From Cyprinodon diabolis (Eukaryota; Chordata; Actinopteri; Cyprinodontiformes; Cyprinodontidae): DNA of 64,000 bases. Shown here one piece after another: positions 1 through 9,962 of the stretch (position 1 is its first letter; every line of letters begins with the position of its first letter). Where the stretch lies: assembly GCA_030533445.1 (NCBI GenBank), contig CM060070.1, positions 48,695,089 to 48,759,088 of the forward strand, given 5' to 3'. The notes beneath the pieces were generated by a model. The model saw only the letters and a list, made by a program, of their open reading frames with translations. It searched no databases and was not told where the DNA came from. Both the position numbers and the translations under genes were made by a program.

Positions 1-16
1 TTTTCTGAACCCAACA
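1..16 (+). repeat. 3' tip of the endogenous retrovirus 5' LTR
   Basis: The first 16 bases are identical to the last 16 bases of the 3' LTR at 7197-7212 and end in CA, as LTRs do. A primer-binding-like site follows four bases later. The rest of the 5' LTR lies to the left of the window. Confidence 0.75.
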
Positions 17-20
17 TCTA

Positions 21-38
21 TGGGGCTGAAACCCGGGA
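21..38 (+). other. retroviral primer binding site, tRNA-Phe-like
   Basis: TGGGGCTGAAACCCGGGA starts with TGG four bases after the LTR end. It matches the complement of the 3' end of vertebrate tRNA-Phe at about 16 of 18 positions. The location and the CCCGGGA block support a minus-strand primer site. The tRNA assignment comes from recalled tRNA sequence and is inferred. Confidence 0.65.
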
Positions 39-247
39 GTCAAGATCCAATTGTCCAGGACCGTGTGGGACCAAGGCCAAGAATCTGTTGACAGCCATCT
101 TCCCTTCGCCGGACGGGGCCAGTTTGGTCCAGGCCTGCCCTGGGCATCTTGGTGATGACTCCAGAGGAACTGATTCTACACGACAAAGGGTAGGCCTGAA
201 GCTTTTGTTCAAAAGTTGGTCTAGGACCATTTAAGTTACAGCTGTAA

Positions 248-440
248 TTGCAAGAATATTTGACGAGACCAAGTTTTGTTGACAGTTCTGGGATCTGGGT
301 ATTCTGTGCGTTAGAGTTTGGGACTCTGTGTTGTTCTTGGGATAGTAAGGTTTGCAGCTGCCGCAGCGGGGATATTTGACAGATACGGCATCTGGGTATC
401 CGGTGCGTGCGAGGGCCTGGAGTTTGAGACTCCAAAGTGT
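248..440 (+). repeat. imperfect direct repeat in the retroviral leader
   Basis: Two blocks of about 80 bp resemble each other: about 248-325 and 363-440. Both contain ATATTTGAC, then ATCTGGGTAT, then a GTGCGT core, then a GAGTTTG(G/A)GACTC segment. They look like an old tandem duplication of leader sequence. No reading frame is supported here. Confidence 0.5.
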
Positions 441-1054
441 ACATGTAACGATAGTTTTTTTGCGTCTATATTGGTTAAAATAAAAAAATATAATAGGCCT
501 TAAGACAGGTGTGACTGTGTGAGAGTGTGTGAGGAAAAACTCAAAACTCTCATGTTCTGTTGTTTCATACTAAAACAGCAGGGGTTAATACAGTACAGCT
601 CTTGTGGATGCAGAGGCAAGAATTTCTCACCTGAAAAGGTAGAAGCAGAAATTACCACAACAGTTTTTGGGTACTGTCCTGCTGAATAAACATCCAGTGC
701 GTAGAATACCTTAGGTGTTTGTACTGGACTAAATTCTTTAAAATGAGTAAAGGTCAAAATTAATTTAGGGATAATTTAAAATCTATGATTAGAAGTTTGT
801 AGAAGCGCAGGATCCAACAAAAAATAAACACTTGAATATATGGTTTAAAAAAATATGGGTTTGAGGGATGCCTCTATTCCAAAATAATAAAATAATAAGA
901 AGTAAATTATAAAATACCTAAAGTGAGCCAGGGAGGTAAAAGAATTAAAAAGGATGGGTTCAGGGAAGAGTATAGAGAAGATCATAAAGGGTATGGAAAG
1001 TTTGTGTCAGATTGATCCAAGTAATTTAAAATACTTATAGAAGTGTAAGTAAAA
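441..1054. other. degenerate retroviral leader/gag region, no gene
   Basis: This AT-rich stretch lies between the leader repeat and the solo LTR. By position it should contain the 5' part of gag. The short open frames on both strands show no recognisable matrix or capsid features, so I call no gene. Confidence 0.45.
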
Positions 1055-1059
1055 GTATG

Positions 1060-1831
1060 TGTTGGGATCTGAAGGTCTGTCCACTTTCTCCACCAGAGGG
1101 CGTACGAGATCTCCTGGAGCTGGAGCTGATTGCACCACCTGTCCCTCATCTGCTCATCAGGAGATCCGTACTTAAGGAGGCAGAGGGTTTCACTCCGGTG
1201 CCAGAGTGTTTGCCAGTAACGGTTAGCAAGCCTGAGCCAACCAGCCTGTCTGTAACTCTGACCCCCTGAGAACCGAACCTGATCTGTTTTCTCTCCTCTC
1301 TGCTCCTCAGATTGAACCTCCCTGAAACCTGAAACTCTGGAGAGTTTATCTGCCGGTAATCTGCCTGTCAATTCTCAGAAGTTCTCTGGAGAACAGTTCC
1401 TGTCAAAGATCTGCCTGCCCGCTCTCAGAAGATTACCGGAAACTCAATTAGTGATCTGCCTGCACTCAGTAAGATCTGCCTCCGCCTCTGCCCTCTGCCT
1501 GCCGTTAGCCTCTGGACCCTCAAGGTTCCCCCCCTCTGCAGCTCTGCTCCACTCAAGAACAGGTACAGATCTGAAATCACTCTACCTGCAAAATTCCCTG
1601 GACCTCCGCTAACTTCTCTGTCCTCCCCTGCAGTGAACCCACTCGTGACTAGTCAAATCACTTCCTGGATCTGATTAACCTGTGTGTTCTAACAGAACAC
1701 TCTTGTGACCAGTCAAGCCACTCTCTGAACCATAACTACTTTGTATATTTATTGTCAAATAAATCTTTGAACTTTTCTTCTGCCTCCGAGTGTTCTGCAT
1801 GTGGGTTAGGCATATTCGCCCGAGCATGACA
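1060..1831 (+). mobile_element. solo LTR with 5-bp target duplication
   Basis: The element begins TGTTGGGATC and ends GAGCATGACA, so it has TG...CA ends. It is flanked by perfect 5-bp direct repeats GTATG at 1055-1059 and 1832-1836. A polyadenylation signal AATAAA lies at 1758-1763. No internal retroviral region is attached, so this is the product of recombination between two LTRs. A second copy lies inverted at 45008-47576. It inserted into the older endogenous retrovirus. The family is not identified. Confidence 0.85.
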
Positions 1832-1836
1832 GTATG

Positions 1837-2439
1837 AAATAGATGGTGTGTGGAAGTAGATCAATGGAGAAATGTTGTGTGCCAACTAGAAGCAAGCACT
1901 AGTGCAAAAATAGATAAATAAATAAATATATATAAATAAATACATAGATAAATAAATAAATAAAAATATATATATAAATAAATGAGCTCCAAATGGCGAG
2001 ATGTTGGTATAATACATGCGCAAAGTAGATGTTATTATTAAAAATTAAATAAATAGATCTAATGTTGTGTTTGTCCGTCTTTTAATGTTATGTGTTTCTG
2101 TCTTCAAAGTTATGTTTGTGGGTTTTTTAAGTTGTTTGTGCGTCCAAAAGATAATGAAACACAGTTTAGAGGGAGACAGCTTAAATCTGCACAAGCGCGG
2201 GGGGGGGGGGGGGGGGGGTGGGGGGGATGTCAGATGGAGCGATGACTGCAGCATTGATCCAACTGACAGCCTTCCTAATGCGCCTGCAGGGTCTTCAATA
2301 TTATTAGGTTCGCGACCAAAAAATTTAAAATTAATAACCTACCAGAAAATTATTTTAGTCATGCAAGCTATATACAGGGAATAAAAAAATTTGAGGGATT
2401 AAATAAGTGGATTGTGCAAACTAAAACACAGAAAAAGCT
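1837..2439. other. degenerate gag-region DNA with a poly-G tract
   Basis: Low-complexity AT-rich DNA occupies about 1905-2060, followed by a G run with one interruption at about 2199-2226. From about 2260 short pieces read like gag sequence upstream of the zinc knuckle, for example GLNKWIVQTKTQKKL ending in a stop just before 2440. No intact gene is present. Confidence 0.45.
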
Positions 2440-3087
2440 ATGAAGTGTAGTTTGGACCATAATTGGGCTCAAGTGAGGGGCTGGTGGTCACAGGGGAAAA
2501 ACAAGGGGTCACGTAGAAAGCACCATAGGTGCTACAATTGTGATAAGGAGGGCCACTTTGCTCGAGAATGTCCAGGTCCCCGCAGAGTGACCCTCCCCGT
2601 CACCAATGTTATGACCAGCGCTGACGCCAGGAGTCATGTGCATCAGCAAAAAATGCAGTTAATTGTGGACCCATTGGAGGTCCTGGACCTACAGCAAATT
2701 TTCCTTTCTTTTTTAAACACATCAGAAAAACCATACTGGCATTTAAACATTCAAGGAGTAAAAGTAAAATTCTTGTGTGACACTGGGGCCGATAAATCTG
2801 TTATGAAGGATACAATACCTCAGATTAAACCGGGATCAAAATGGATCACTGTAGTCTCTGCTGATGGGAGAATGGTGGTTCAGCGCATTTCTGAAAAACA
2901 ACTGGTCACTGATGAAGAGGGATTCACGGTGGAAACTGATTTTGTGTTAAGCCCAGACTGTCCAGTTAATTTATTAGGCAGAGATATGTTAATGAAATTG
3001 CAATTAGTGCTGGGGCCTACAGACAAAGTGGTAGTGGTGAAAAGATGTACATGTTGCAGGGGGAAGTTACTCCAGAAAAGCAGCTGA
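2440..3087 (+). pseudogene. retroviral gag nucleocapsid-protease remnant
   Basis: This is a 215-codon open frame. Residues 31-44 form a CX2CX4HX4C zinc knuckle (C31, C34, H39, C44) after a basic stretch, as in retroviral nucleocapsids that bind genomic RNA. Residues 114-117 are DTGA, the active-site motif of retroviral aspartic proteases, and 177-182 are NLLGRD, the conserved segment near the protease C-terminus. The two domains are in one frame with no frameshift between them. The annotated ATG is only the first in an open stretch, because a stop lies just upstream. The frame lacks matrix and capsid and is followed by stops, so it is a remnant of gag-pro and not a working gene. The retroviral genus is not resolved. 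Confidence 0.8.
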
Positions 3088-3124
3088 CACACATTTGATA
3101 CATTCAGGCTCATTCCCAAAAACA

Positions 3125-3420
3125 TGAACAGTTCTAGCAATTAATGGACAGGCAGCTAGACTTATATGCAATTCAGGAGCCTGTAATACTTTTGTTAAAG
3201 ATAATGTAAATGCTAAAACCATCTAAAAGGCTAATTTTTGTAAAATCAGCAAATAATCAAACATACTAGAAATGTATGTCAAGGGCAATAGAAATAGAAG
3301 ACCTTCAAACAGGAAAAAGGTTGCAAGGTTGCATGTTTTTGTAGTTATATCACCAACTCACCCCATTAATCTGTTAAAGTGAGACTTGATGGAAAATTAG
3401 GCATTGTGAGATTAAAGTCA
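3125..3420 (+). pseudogene. second, degenerate aspartic-protease-like segment
   Basis: Downstream of the first protease a shorter frame reads LICNSGACNTFVKD. This corresponds in layout to the DTGA region of the first domain, with N at the catalytic Asp position. About 190 bp later another frame reads VISPTHPINLLK, which resembles the NLLGRD segment at the end of the first domain. Stops and frame changes lie between them. This is either a tandem second protease-like domain or a duplicated piece, and it is clearly inactive. Confidence 0.5.
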
Positions 3421-3528
3421 GAATTCTGACTTTTTTCCCATACTAAACTGAAATAAAATTTAAAAAACAGTTAACTTTTTTTTTTTCAGTGGCCCTAATC
3501 CTCTTCCGTAGATCTGGGAGACTTTGCA

Positions 3529-3544
3529 CATGCAAATTTGCATG
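3529..3544. promoter_or_regulatory. 16-bp palindrome with paired octamer motifs
   Basis: CATGCAAATTTGCATG is a perfect palindrome containing ATGCAAAT, the octamer bound by POU-domain factors, on each strand. It lies about 66 bp upstream of the transposase ATG. An AT-rich GATAAATA follows at about 3565, so this could be the transposon promoter. Function is inferred from motif and position only. Confidence 0.4.
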
Positions 3545-3609
3545 CAGCCTTTTGTGCTGTGGAGGATAAATAGGTGACTGCTTCACCTATTTAGTTCACA
3601 AGAAACAAA

Positions 3610-5322
3610 ATGAAGAAGAGGTTCACCACTCAGAAGGCATTGGAACTGATTCTGAGCAGTGCCAGCCCTTGTGATTCAGATGGAGAAGACATAGACCTTC
3701 AACCGGATTCGGACTCTGCGCTGTCTTCAGGTTAGATTTCTCAACCTACATATTTTATTTTCCTGACTATTTTTATTTAGAACCAAACAAAAAATTAATT
3801 TGAACTTGTTTATCTTGCAGATGAGGAGACTCTCCCTCCACCAAAAAAGAGAGGTCGTTTGGGGAGTGAGCCGTCAGAGACGAAAGATGGCACAGTGTGG
3901 CGTGAAGAACAAGTGGGGACACATCTCCATTTCACTCCAATACAACCGTACGCCACAGATGGAGAGCCAAGCGCTAAGGCCAGACGAAGTATCCAGAGTC
4001 GCCTTCAGAGCTTCCTCTGTTTTATCACTCTTGACATGCTTCGTAGCATTCGAGAATGGACTACTCAACATGCACGTCACACGGAGCAGCTGGATTGGTT
4101 CATGGATCTCCCGGAACTAATGGCATTTATTTCAGTCATTATCTTGCGGGGGGTGACCAAGGTTCCATCACTATGTGACAGCTGGTCAGCAAACCTGGCA
4201 AACCCAAGGATCATTGCAACTATGGCCCGAAACCGCTTCCAAGACATCATGCGACACCTACGCTTTGATGACATGTTTACACGCAGTGAGCGAGCGGAGA
4301 CTGATAAGTTTGCTGCAATCTCCGATGTTTGGGGATCGTTTGTCACTAACTGCATTGTATCCTACAACCCTGGTTGACACATCACTATTGATGAACAGCT
4401 TTTTCCCTCAAAGACTCGCTGCTGTTTCCTGCAATACATTGCAACAAAACCGGACAAGTTTGTCATCAAGTTTTGGGTGGCTTGCGACTTGAAATCAAAG
4501 TACATCTGTAATGTCATCCCATATCTTGGCAAGGACCCCAGTCGTCCCAGCGGGGAGAGACTGTCCGAAACTGTAGTGATGAGGCTGATGGAACCGTTCA
4601 TGGACAAGGGCAGAACTGTAACCATGGACAATTTCTTTACATCACTGTCACTTGCACAACAACTGCTTAGCCAGAAAACCACTATCCTCGGCACAGTCAA
4701 CAAGAGACGCCGGGAAATTCCTCAATCCGCTAGACAGATGGATCGCACTGAATTCACCACTCAGGTGTTTTCAACCACTGGTGCCACGCTGACAGTGTAT
4801 GCGCCCAAACGGAAGAAGGTAGTTTATGTTCTCAGCAGCATGCACAGCGTGGTTGAGACTGAGGATACCACCTAAAGAAAGCCAAACACGGTCACACAAT
4901 ACAACAAAACAAAGTGCGGTGTGGATGTGATGGGCCAAATGGTGCGGGAGTACAGCGTGCATGCAGGAACACAGAGATGGCCAGTTGCCGTGTTCTACAA
5001 CATGATTGACATGGCAGCACTGAATGCACATGTGCTTTATCAGGCATGCATTGGGGTGCAGGAGAGACGGGTGGACTTCCTGGTTGAGCTTGCAAAAGAG
5101 TTGGGTAACTCTCATGTGAGTGAGAAGAAGGCACACAAGGAAAAACTGCTTCGGCAACAACCTTCCACACCCAGCTCAGGTAAAAGGGCAAAGTGTCAGG
5201 TCAACCATCGATGCAGGAACAATTGTGCAACTGTGAGATGCGTTGACTGCTACAAATACACAAATACTCCAACCGCTGTGAAGATCCAGGAGAGAAACAC
5301 TTGGATCCACCAGTCATTGTAA
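3610..5322 (+). pseudogene. piggyBac (PGBD4-like) transposase, two exons, two stops
   Basis: DDE/D-type transposase that would cut and paste the element at TTAA. Exon 1 is 3610-3730 and starts at the first ATG (MKKRFTTQKALELI). The intron is 3731-3820 (GT...AG, 90 bp), and exon 2 runs to the TAA at 5320-5322. One frame reads throughout, broken by TGA at 4375-4377 and TAA at 4873-4875. The three catalytic Asp codons are all present: in ITIDEQL (4390-4392), in TVTMDNFFTS (4627-4629) and in NMIDMAALNAH (5008-5010). A Cys-rich C-terminal domain with repeated CxxC-like pairs lies at about 5188-5260 and would bind the transposon end. The N-terminus is acidic and low-complexity, as in other piggyBac proteins. 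Without the two stops the length would be normal, so inactivation looks fairly recent compared with the retrovirus around it. Confidence 0.85.
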
Positions 5323-5423
5323 GCTGATTAAAGACTTTCCCCAACAGGAAGTCCAGTCACCGTCACAGGGACCCCACGACTAAGGTAGGGATTTGTGGTG
5401 AAGCCCAGCTACAAAAGGGTTAA

Positions 5424-5524
5424 GCAATTTAGAGCTTTTCGTCTCAACGCTGGTGAAGAAACCAACCTAACCCAATCCTGTAGAGTCCTGGTTAGTGGGT
5501 GCTGCCTTAGAGGGACTGGTGAAG
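5424..5524 (+). other. retroviral sequence resuming after the transposon
   Basis: This sequence lies between the TTAA at 5420-5423 and the env-like ATG. It holds no gene. Pol should lie in this interval in an intact provirus and is missing. Confidence 0.4.
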
Positions 5525-5977
5525 ATGGGAAAACTAAAGTGGCTCTGCTGCCTGATGGTGACCATTGGACTGGTGCTCTCATGGACTCAAATTGACCGCC
5601 AGAAACAAAGGAAAACCATAATGGTTTTTGATGAATCCATGCCAAGTCATCCCTACAGTGCCAAGATGTGGTGGCAGCATTCCAAGTGCGTTGCTGAAGG
5701 TTTGAACAAAATAGACTGTTCACACCTCCGGTGCAAGTCCAGCACCATGGACAAGTTGGTTCACCATGGGATCATGGTGGCAGGTGCTGATGAAATAGCT
5801 TTACCATTTGTAGGATTGTTTTTCATATTTTTTCTTTTTATTTGTTGCTTAATACCATGTCTCCAGTCAATGATTCAGAGAATGATAGGATCCACTCTAA
5901 TCCAGTATTCCGTTGTAACTTATGTTCAACTCCGCCAGGATACTGGTGAAGATACTGATTGTGTGGCAACTGTGTAA
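5525..5977 (+). pseudogene. internally deleted retroviral env remnant
   Basis: This is a frame of 150 codons. It opens with a signal-peptide-like start (MGKLKWLCCLMVTIG, a basic residue followed by a hydrophobic run) and jumps within about 100 residues to a strongly hydrophobic membrane segment (LPFVGLFFIFFLFICC, codons at about 5803-5850), followed by a short tail. This is the layout expected if almost all of the surface subunit and most of the transmembrane subunit were deleted. It is far shorter than a retroviral env and cannot be a working envelope. The env identity is inferred from position just before the 3' LTR and from topology. The 3' part is repeated at 6601-6825. Confidence 0.6.
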
Positions 5978-6600
5978 TTTGTTATAGAGATAATGATCGC
6001 CTCCTAGGGAGGGGTCGGGTAGGAATTTTTTCTCTATTTGAGAGTTTCTGCCTACTCAAGGGACAGACTTTTGAAGCTTGATAAATCTTACATTTTTGCT
6101 TAAGTTTTCTTTGATTACTGAATTCCCTATCTGTAATGCATTTATGATGTGTGTACTAAAAATCTTTTTAGAAGTGCTACATGCTGATGTTCTCTATGCA
6201 CAAGAGGATGGAAATGTCAGGTTTATGATTATAAAATTAATGCATGTGCATATAGAACATTAAAGAAATGAGATGCTTAACTTTGATGTGTTAAAATAAC
6301 TCAGCATTCTTTGCTATCACAATCTGACGAAAATGATTTCAAAGATATTCCAAATGCTATGTGGTCTACAGGAAAAATTGATGTAGGACTGTTGACAACT
6401 GTAGATTAAGTTAAAATAGTTCCTAAATCACAATACAAGCCAAGGATAAAACAATATCTGCTAAAATGTGAAGCAAAGTAAAGTATAAAACTAGTTATAA
6501 AAATTTTATTTTATTTTAATAAAACGGACTGTTATGTTTGTACTCATACAAACCGCTCTGGATGAGTTGAAGATTTAAAGAGGTATGTTGACCATCACAG
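5978..6600 (+). other. retroviral 3' non-coding DNA
   Basis: This stretch lies between the two copies of the env 3' segment and has no supported gene. A purine-rich stretch at about 6004-6024 (AGGGAGGGG) could be a polypurine tract. The segment around 6201-6265 partly resembles 6855-6918 near the 3' LTR, which suggests the duplication extends beyond env. Confidence 0.4.
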
Positions 6601-6825
6601 CTCCGGTGCAAGTCCAGCATCATGGACAAGTTGGTTCACCATGGGATCATGGTGGCAGGTGCTAATGAAGATAGCTTTACCATTTGTAGGATTGTTTTTC
6701 ATATTTTTCCTTTTTATTTGTTGCTCAATACCATGTCTCCAGTCAATGAATCAGAGAATGATAGGATCCATTCTAACCCAGTTGTCAGCTGTAACTCATT
6801 TTCAACTCCGCCAAGATGCTGATAA
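6601..6825 (+). repeat. second copy of env 3' segment (direct duplicate of 5726-5950)
   Basis: About 220 bp beginning CTCCGGTGCAAGTCC are nearly identical to 5726-5950, at an offset of 875 bp. Here a one-base change in spacing (GAAGATAGC against GAAATAGC) breaks the frame before the membrane segment. The duplicate is therefore a non-coding relic. It could reflect recombination between two proviruses or a local tandem duplication. Confidence 0.8.
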
Positions 6826-6841
6826 ACAGACGTCCATCCCC

Positions 6842-7212
6842 TGAACACTGGGACGGAACTGTTAGGTTTATTCAATGATGATTATAAAATTTATGTGTGC
6901 TTATGAAACATTTGTGCAAGGGCATGCTCCACTGTGTCTCATGATTCCGTCAGGACACCATCCTGCCTTGTCATTCTGATGGAGCATCCTGTCTTCATGA
7001 ACCGATCAATTTTTCTGTCAGAACAGTACTCTGTTTGTAACCATGTGTCATGTTTTGTTAATAAAACACTCTGCAGAGTAGGTCCTGTGGGAGACAGTGT
7101 GTTTGAGTCTGGGGTTGAACTGTCTCTCCTTCTGCAGAAGCCTTATGAAAAATCCCTTACTGTGTATTTCAGGTCTTCCTTTTACAAAAAACTACATTTT
7201 CTGAACCCAACA
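6842..7212 (+). repeat. 3' LTR of the endogenous retrovirus (5' limit uncertain)
   Basis: The last 16 bases match 1-16 exactly and end in CA. AATAAA at 7060-7065 is placed as an R-region polyadenylation signal. The left boundary cannot be fixed because the 5' LTR lies outside the window. 6842 is only where the duplicated env segment ends. Confidence 0.65.
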
Positions 7213-8722
7213 GGAACTCAATGGGAAAGGGAATGATTCTGATGTCAACTGTTGCGTATATTAGCTGCGACATATGAATCAAGATGCTATGACCCAAAAA
7301 ATATGATTGACAGATGACCATTGATATATGATTGGCCGAATTTGGGTGTTCAGGCTGACGTATAACTAACTGGCCTGCATGAGATAACGAGAAAAACTAA
7401 TTTTAAGACAGGATATTTAAAAAAAAAGAAATTTTCTAAGATTAGATTTATATACAGGTTTAAGCCAGAATGATTTGACATTTAAATGTTTTCCCTAGGA
7501 CTTTAAGAAGCATGGGGAGAGATTCTCACACACAAAGTTGACAGGTTTCCACCAACCGAAGGATTGTTGAAACAACCTTGAGTCTAAAGGAGACTAACCT
7601 TCAACAAAAACATTTAAACCTGGAAAACAGCTTCTGAGAATGAATACTTATTAAAGCTAATAAAAGCACTCATAATTAATAGAAAGGATGTGATGTAAAA
7701 CCCATTAAGCAGGAGAGATCACCAGGAGACAAAAAGGTTTGACTGTTTCTGATCAGGACTGAAGGGAGAAACCACTGGTGAAGAAAAAAGGAACAGGTGA
7801 ACAAGGATAAATATATTTGGATAAATATTGTTCAGTTGTCACAGAAGGTTATTCCGACTGGTCTTTCGGAAAGAGTTCTATCCAGAGAGGAATTTCAAAG
7901 TGCAGATGAAAGTCTGCGTGGGGAAGGATGCCTGAAAGGTGACGAATAGAAGGTGAACAGGTTAAGCTGGAGGAAAGGGCAACCAGACGCCTTAAGGCTG
8001 CTGATTATGGAGGTTAAACGAAGTGACCTGCGCTGAGCGCTTTGACCATTTCATCCAGGAAGCAACAACAGCAGCAAATCCATACGAGATCCAAAGGTTT
8101 AGGCTCAGCTGCAGGTTTATGCTTTACTTTCAGAGAATCCTGCAGGAAAAACTAAAACACTTAAGTGTTAATATGAGGTGGATTTGTTGTCCGCATTTAA
8201 TCGACATTCATTTAGTCATCAGAGCAAGAATGAGAAGATTTATCTAAAACAGTATTAGCTCTGATCCGACAGACAAAACAACTCTTATCAGAACTAGGAA
8301 CTAGACATCAGCTGCAGACAGAGCGAACAATCGTTTGTGTATTAAGCAGAGGTGTAATATTGCAGGGGACCGCAAAAGGTATATCCAATGTATACAATTG
8401 CCCTGTGATGTCACCATTCGAGGTTCTGCAACATGGCGGCGGCCTTACCAAAAAACTATAAAACAAGCTTTGTTTTTTTTTATGTTCATGTTGTACACAT
8501 TTGTAATATAATTCTTGATAATACTGAGACACAATGACGTGAATTAAGTTAGTTTGGTTGGACGTTTCATTTTTTTAAAAGCCAAAATTAATGGGACTGT
8601 TTAATCATCGTGAGTCATCGTCGAACCAAAGAACCAAAGTATATTTAACTCCATCAGTACCGGTCATCAGTCAGTTTCCACCGGTTGAACTAACATTTTT
8701 ACTTTACAGCATTGCCATTGAG
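7213..8722. other. intergenic DNA without recognisable gene
   Basis: This stretch follows the retroviral 3' LTR. It contains only short, unconvincing open frames (for example 8023-8247 on + and 8308-8532 on -) with no family features. I see no RNA gene and no clear repeat. Confidence 0.5.
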
Positions 8723-9551
8723 CAGAGGTGTCAAGTAACAAAGTACAAATACTTCTTTACTGTATGTAAGTACACTTTTTAAGTATCTATACTTTACTCC
8801 ATGACTTATTTTTCTTCCTACTTCTGACTTCTACTCATTACATTTTCACACATGTATCTGTACTTTCTATTTTTCACATTTTAAAACAATCGTTACTGGT
8901 TACTCTTGACTTCGGTTTAATGCAGAGGTCACAGATTTAACGGACCGTGGTCCGGTGTTATGCTGAAAAGTGCATCCCTGCTGAAATATGCATCCCCAGA
9001 CGTTTAAATATTCCTCTCGTGGGAAATAAATTGTGTTTATTTGGCAGATTAATTTACAAAAGTACACGTGTTATGAACAACATTAAATCCAAGGATTTTA
9101 TCCAAGGTGCGACTGATTTATTTGTTCTAGTCTCTTGTTATTCACACACAACAATAAACAGTGAAGCCGACATGAGTTTGGAAACTGCAAAGCTTTGTCT
9201 TCAGCAGAAAATCAAACGCGCCTCTACACAGACCAGTGTGATGCATTCACGAGCGTCACATAGCTATGGTGCATTGAGGAGCATGGGACATTTCACACTT
9301 ACAAGGAAAGAGACAAAAAGGGATCAGAACTTAACTCATACAATAATGTATTTATTCAGAAACATTGTGGGCTTTCTTATAATACTGACTGCTCTATAAT
9401 TGTATTTCTGTTATTTTTTTAATTTATGCACATCTGCTAGATTTTTATTATAAAAAATGTATAATATTATAGCAGCAAATTATCAAAGTTTTTCTGATGT
9501 CTAATTCTAAAATCATGTGTGTTTGGGTTGTTATAGATACTGCAAAATCCA

Positions 9552-9615
9552 TCTGTCTGTCTGTCTGTCTGTCTGCCTGCCTGCCTGCCCGCCCGCCCGT
9601 CCGTCCGTCCGTCCA
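9552..9615 (+). repeat. tetranucleotide microsatellite (CTGT/CTGC/CCGC/CCGT)
   Basis: Runs of CTGT, then CTGC, then CCGC, then CCGT occur in order. The register is kept while the unit drifts by single substitutions. It sits at the position that holds a CATC array in the related element at 54057-54166. Confidence 0.9.
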
Positions 9616-9962
9616 GATTTCTCCATATAGGCTAACATTTGATCCTTCACGCTCTCCATAGTTCGCACCTTTAGCGATCATGCGCGTTTACTGTCGCTTG
9701 CGCGGTGAATCGTGCCGCCTGCGCTATGCGGAGATGCAGGGGAAACCGTATCTGATGGGGAAATGCAGCTCGACGTAACCCCGGTATTTCCATGTGGAAA
9801 ACGCTGTTTTGCTGCTGGAGTCCTCCTCACTCTCCATCTCCCTGTGTGTGCTGTACGTTAACACCCACCAGCAGAAACACCCACCTACCCAACTGACAGA
9901 CGTTATCTCACTATACATCAGCCAATCTCACCCTCCCCTCTCTCATGACAAGGCGCGCACGA

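Larger units (their letters stand above)
3475..5419 (+). mobile_element. piggyBac-type DNA transposon, degraded
   Basis: The transposase pseudogene at 3610-5322 is flanked by TTAA at 3471-3474 and 5420-5423, the target sequence that piggyBac elements duplicate. The right end, read inward, starts CCCTTTTGTAGC. The left end starts CTTTTTTTTT, a poor match, so the left boundary is tentative. The surrounding sequence is retroviral, so the element landed inside the older endogenous retrovirus, between its pro and env remnants. Confidence 0.65.
1..7212 (+). mobile_element. defective endogenous retrovirus (outer element)
   Basis: The element is framed by the LTR tip at 1-16 and the 3' LTR ending at 7212. 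In order it carries a primer site, a leader with a repeated block, a gag zinc knuckle plus aspartic protease frame (2440-3087), a second degenerate protease-like stretch (about 3125-3420), a short env remnant (5525-5977), a duplicated env 3' part (6601-6825) and the 3' LTR. Reverse transcriptase, RNase H and integrase are absent from the remaining sequence, so most of pol and the body of env have been lost. A solo LTR and a piggyBac-type transposon inserted later. It is an old, non-functional copy. Confidence 0.75.

Noticed and set aside
18..444. Open frames on both strands at the start of the window
   Set aside because: They lie in the retroviral leader. No gag, zinc knuckle or signal features.
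2045..2384. Open frames with poly-Gly or poly-Pro
   Set aside because: They arise from the poly-G tract in degenerate retroviral DNA.
4077..5191. Minus-strand open frames across the transposase
   Set aside because: Shadows of the plus-strand piggyBac coding sequence.
8947..9399. 150-codon plus-strand frame
   Set aside because: It lies inside a hAT-like element, shows no transposase motif or other family feature, and has a composition like its non-coding surroundings. It may be worth a database search.
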